The notes below the pieces were generated by a model. The model had not been told where the DNA came from, searched no databases, and worked only from the letters and a program-made list of their open reading frames with translations. A program made the position numbers and the translations under genes. From Cryobacterium shii (lineage in GTDB: Bacteria; Actinomycetota; Actinomycetes; Actinomycetales; Microbacteriaceae), in contig NZ_SOFY01000064.1 of the NCBI RefSeq assembly GCF_004402595.1, forward strand, positions 1,660-65,659: a DNA stretch of 64,000 nucleotides. The letters are read 5' to 3'. Position 1 is the stretch's first letter. Each line of letters starts with the position of its first letter. Positions 61,435 to 64,000 of the stretch are shown in pieces.

Positions 61435-62340
61435 GCTCCGGCGGGACAGCTGGAACACCCCGAAGACAGCAACCGCTCCCGCGAGAACGAAGACGACGCC
61501 GGCCCACCAGGGGGCGGCGGTGGCTTCACCGAGAACGACGATGCCGATGGTGACTCCGACCATCGGGTCGATCACGGTCAGGCCGGCGACGACCAGCTCC
61601 GGCGGTCCGCTCGAGTAGGCGGTCTGCACGAGGTACGTGCCGGCCAACGCCGTGACAATGATCCCGACGAGGGCGACGATCGTGAGTCCGTCTCCCGGCT
61701 CGAGTTGGAACCCGTGCAAGACGATGGTTTGGACGCGGGCGATGACGACCTTGGCCAGGGTCGCGACGAAACCGAAGAGAACGCCGCCGGCGAGGATGTA
61801 GAACACCGTCGGCGACCGCTTCCGGAGGAAGACGAAGCCAACGGCAAGGATCGCGAGCACGAAGGCCAGGATGATCAGCACGATGACCAGCTGCTCTGTC
61901 TGGATGGGCACGGATGTTGTCGTCACGGCGGCCACCCCGACGAACACCGCGATCCCGCCGACGCACAACAAGATCGCTCGGATCGCCCTCCGGGTGAGTC
62001 GGGTCCGGGTCAACCGGGCGTTGAGGACGGCGGTGATGACGAGTGCCAGGGCGCCCAGCGGCTGCACGACAGTCAGCGGGGCAAGAAACAGACTGATGAG
62101 CTGCAGGACAATCGCGATGCCCAGCATCAGGGTTCCGAGCAACCAGGAGGGGCGGCGGGCCAGGGCCAGCAGCTGCCCGATGCCGAGGCCGGTCTTCGCA
62201 CTGTAGTGGCTGGCAGCGTCGACTTTGTTCACGCCGCGGTGCTGGAACTCTGCACCGAACGCCAGGAACACGGAGCCGACGAGCGCAACGGGGATGCCAA
62301 GCGCCTGAAGCGGCGACAACGTGACGAATCCGCTTTCCAT
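61411..62340 (-). CDS. DMT-superfamily (EamA/NIPA-like) transporter
   Basis: A 309-residue membrane protein with nine or ten helices in the repeated EamA arrangement (FVTLSPLQALGIPVALVGSV, LISLFLAPLTVVQPLGALAL, VAGLTVIDPMVGVTIGIVVL). The PLTVVQPLGAL and VIDPMVGVTIGIVVLGE segments are typical of actinobacterial DMT/NIPA-like transporters. The substrate is unknown; metabolites and Mg2+ are both possible in this group. AGGAG lies very close to the ATG. Confidence 0.88.
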   Translation of the reverse strand: MESGFVTLSPLQALGIPVALVGSVFLAFGAEFQHRGVNKVDAASHYSAKTGLGIGQLLALARRPSWLLGTLMLGIAIVLQLISLFLAPLTVVQPLGALALVITAVLNARLTRTRLTRRAIRAILLCVGGIAVFVGVAAVTTTSVPIQTEQLVIVLIILAFVLAILAVGFVFLRKRSPTVFYILAGGVLFGFVATLAKVVIARVQTIVLHGFQLEPGDGLTIVALVGIIVTALAGTYLVQTAYSSGPPELVVAGLTVIDPMVGVTIGIVVLGEATAAPWWAGVVFVLAGAVAVFGVFQLSRRSSAPGGAV

Positions 62341-62409
62341 GCTCCTAAACCTACTCGCCGGGCGTCATCACCGACCTCGTTCCTTCGGTCGGTGATGAGT
62401 CCCAGGCCC

Positions 62410-63033
62410 TCAGCGGATGACCGCGAGCAGCACTCCGACGCCCACGAAGAGCACGCCGAAGGTGCGGTTCAGCACGCGCTGACCGTGAGCGTCGCGGGTG
62501 AATCGCTGGAACGAACGCGCTGTGCCGGCGAAGAAGAACCACATCACCAGAACGTCGATCGCGACGACGGTGGCGGCGACGATCAGATACTGGGTCGGCA
62601 TCGGCCGGTCGACCCGGATGAACTGGGGCAGGAACGCCAGGAAGAACACAATCGCCTTGGGGTTCAGAATGTTCACCCACAGTCCGCGCTGGAACATCGA
62701 CCAGCGGGGCTCGTCGCGGAGGGCACTGGCACGCCCGGCATCGAGTTCCGGTTTGGCCAGGAACTGACGGATGCCGAGGTAGACGAGGTAGGCGGCCCCG
62801 GCGTAGCGAATGACGTTGAAGGCGACCGGGGAACTGGCCACGAGCAGGCCGACACCGAGTGCCACGATCACGATGTGGATGAGCAGCGCGGCCTGCTGGC
62901 CGAGGATTCCCCAGATCGAGCGGCGGAAGCCGGCGTTCAGGGCGTTGCTCATGGTGTTTATCGCCCCCGCGCCCGGCGTGAAACTGATCAGGGTGCCCGC
63001 GCCGACAAGGGCCAACCACAGAGAGAACTGCAT
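62410..63033 (-). CDS. LysE/RhtB-family exporter
   Basis: A 207-residue membrane protein with six helices and the LysE signature at the N-terminus (SFTPGAGAINTMSNALNAGF, RRSIWGILGQQAAL). Conserved AAYLVYLGIRQF and GLWVNILNPKAIVFFLAFLP segments follow. Members export amino acids such as lysine, arginine, homoserine or threonine. AGGATGG precedes the ATG. It is monocistronic, 69 bases upstream of the DMT gene on the same strand. The substrate is not predictable. Confidence 0.93.
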   Translation of the reverse strand: MQFSLWLALVGAGTLISFTPGAGAINTMSNALNAGFRRSIWGILGQQAALLIHIVIVALGVGLLVASSPVAFNVIRYAGAAYLVYLGIRQFLAKPELDAGRASALRDEPRWSMFQRGLWVNILNPKAIVFFLAFLPQFIRVDRPMPTQYLIVAATVVAIDVLVMWFFFAGTARSFQRFTRDAHGQRVLNRTFGVLFVGVGVLLAVIR

Positions 63034-63064
63034 CGGACCATCCTAGTTTCGTTCCGTTTGCTCC

Positions 63065-63760
63065 TCAGCCCTGCCGTTGATCGCGCTGTCGGCTCACCAT
63101 CTCGGTGATCCAGATGGGTGCGAACGGAGAAGTGCAGTTCGGGGGAGTCGGGTAGTCCTTCAGCACCTCCAGGCGCTGGCCGATATCGATGGCACGAGCT
63201 CGATACCCGGCATGCTCGATTCCTATCTGGGCCAGGCAATGGTTCATCGCCCACTGCAGGCGACCCGGGGCATCCTTCATCTCCGTCTCGATGTGGTCGA
63301 GCAGCCCCGCAAGGTCGAGGCCCTCGGGCTTCTTCGCCACCCGATCGGTGGTCAGGGCCCAGCCGGCACTCGCGACCGTCGGGTCCGGATCGGCGAATCA
63401 GGTCACGCGCAGTTCCTCGGCGTGCGGGTTCTTCTTCACCACATAGTTCACGAGCCAGTCCTGCACCTTGGGAGTGCTCGACTGCCGCGACATTACGGTC
63501 AACTCATCCCGCCCGAACGCCGCCGGACGGCAAATCAGGATCGCCAACAGTCGGGCTGCCGTGTCCGAGGTCTCCCACAGTTGGCAGGCAAGCTCCTGTT
63601 GGGTCCTCAGTCGTTTGGCTAGCGCGCGCAGCTTGCTGCGGTTCACCCCGTGGTCGTCGCCGTGCCTGGCGCTCACCTCGCGAGACCGCGGGTCCTCCAA
63701 CGCTGCCAGCTCGGCCAGTACCTCGGCCACCGTCGTCCCGGCTGTCGTCGTCTGGGCCAA
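63065..63760 (-). pseudogene. DNA alkylation repair protein (AlkD-like) with internal stop
   Basis: The frame encodes an all-helical DNA alkylation repair (PF08713-like) protein of about 231 residues: KLRALAKRLRTQQELACQLW, DTAARLLAILICRPAAFGRD, RLQWAMNHCLAQIGIEH and GYRARAIDIGQRLEVLKDYP. A single TGA at 63398-63400, where homologues carry Trp, splits it after EELRVT; the same frame then continues with FADPDPTVASAGWALTTDRV. Such enzymes remove alkylated bases. The nonsense codon would give two useless halves unless it is read through or is a sequencing error. Confidence 0.85.
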
Positions 63761-63926
63761 CTCAGTCTCCCGTCCATCGCATGTGTGATTCAGCCTATGA
63801 CGCGGATGCGGCCTGCGGCAGGCTGGTCAAAAAATGACCCCCCCCAGTGTGTCGGGTGAATGAGGGCACAGGAGCTTCCCAGACGATCGAATGAATATGG
63901 GAACATTGTTTCGTCATCTGTCTGGG

Positions 63927-63936
63927 CGATATATCG
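63927..63936 (+). promoter_or_regulatory. Palindrome upstream of the right-edge gene
   Basis: CGATATATCG is a perfect 10-bp palindrome, followed by GTATCG, in the 45-55 bases before the ATG at 63982. Such AT-rich palindromes are usual upstream of autoregulated small regulators such as PadR. Confidence 0.45.
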
Positions 63937-63981
63937 TTAGGTATCGTCGAGCCGGATGGCGTCGGCGCTGAGGAGGACATC

Positions 63982-64000
63982 ATGAGCGGTTCATTTATGG
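63982..64000 (+). CDS. Start of a gene running off the right edge
   Basis: An ATG with a strong GAGGAGG site six bases upstream begins MSGSFM and leaves the window. The upstream palindrome and the short N-terminus would fit a PadR-type regulator, but six residues are not enough to identify it. Confidence 0.4.

Noticed and set aside
1-64000. tRNA, rRNA, transposase or integrase genes
   Set aside because: I looked for T-loop-like motifs and DDE or recombinase signatures in the translated frames and found none convincing. The mobility inferred here rests on gene fragments and repeats only.

Overview
The window is high-GC DNA with dense Actinomycetota-type coding. Frequent 'ggatgcc' Ala/Asp codons, DUF222-HNH, DUF6907 and CsbD proteins, a TM2-Ltp protein and GTG/TTG starts suggest a soil or environmental Microbacteriaceae member (Cryobacterium/Leifsonia-like). 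This placement is an inference; no rRNA or tRNA gene was recognised to anchor it.

Layout. 0-1.3 kb: a lipoprotein, a shred of a conjugative coupling ATPase and a hypothetical gene, ending at a strong hairpin. 1.6-7.4 kb: an ECF sigma factor with a membrane partner, formate-tetrahydrofolate ligase (fhs) and an ABC exporter. 7.6-16.6 kb: an accessory region with two separate HTH + nucleotidyltransferase modules, a WS/DGAT acyltransferase and many gene fragments (dienelactone hydrolase, two SRPBCC proteins, SRAP peptidase, a frameshifted membrane protein). 16.9-21.1 kb: an XRE-cupin regulator divergent from a four-gene catabolic operon (ureohydrolase, NTF2-like protein, NCS1 permease, cyclase). 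21.2-22.4 kb: a mosaic scar of three truncated genes. It shares a 122-bp block with 12.2 kb, and one of its fragments resembles the intact TM2-Ltp gene at 30.6 kb. 22.5-32 kb: a histidine kinase/response regulator pair, a 1562-residue Ig-like repeat secreted protein, a cupin, the TM2-Ltp protein and a small membrane protein. 32.3-40.4 kb: a four-gene type I restriction-modification operon whose first gene is a degenerate methylase fused to an S-like domain.

40.7-57 kb is more housekeeping-like: small stress and membrane proteins, malate synthase G, a secreted beta-propeller phosphoesterase, an HNH endonuclease, an aldo/keto reductase, a glgX remnant, a three-gene stress/membrane operon, a serine hydrolase and several membrane proteins. 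57.1-60.7 kb holds an osmoprotectant ABC transporter in visible decay: truncated ATPase, permease with a frameshift at its stop, binding protein with a nonsense codon. 60.7-64 kb has a GNAT-like protein, two exporters, a DNA alkylation repair pseudogene and the start of a further gene.

The features most worth following up are the two nucleotidyltransferase modules (the first with a leaderless promoter wrapped in a perfect palindrome), the TM2-Ltp/type I R-M neighbourhood with its pseudo-methylase gene, the ureohydrolase/NCS1/cyclase operon, and a 17-codon leader peptide whose hairpin abuts the start of a membrane-protein gene.
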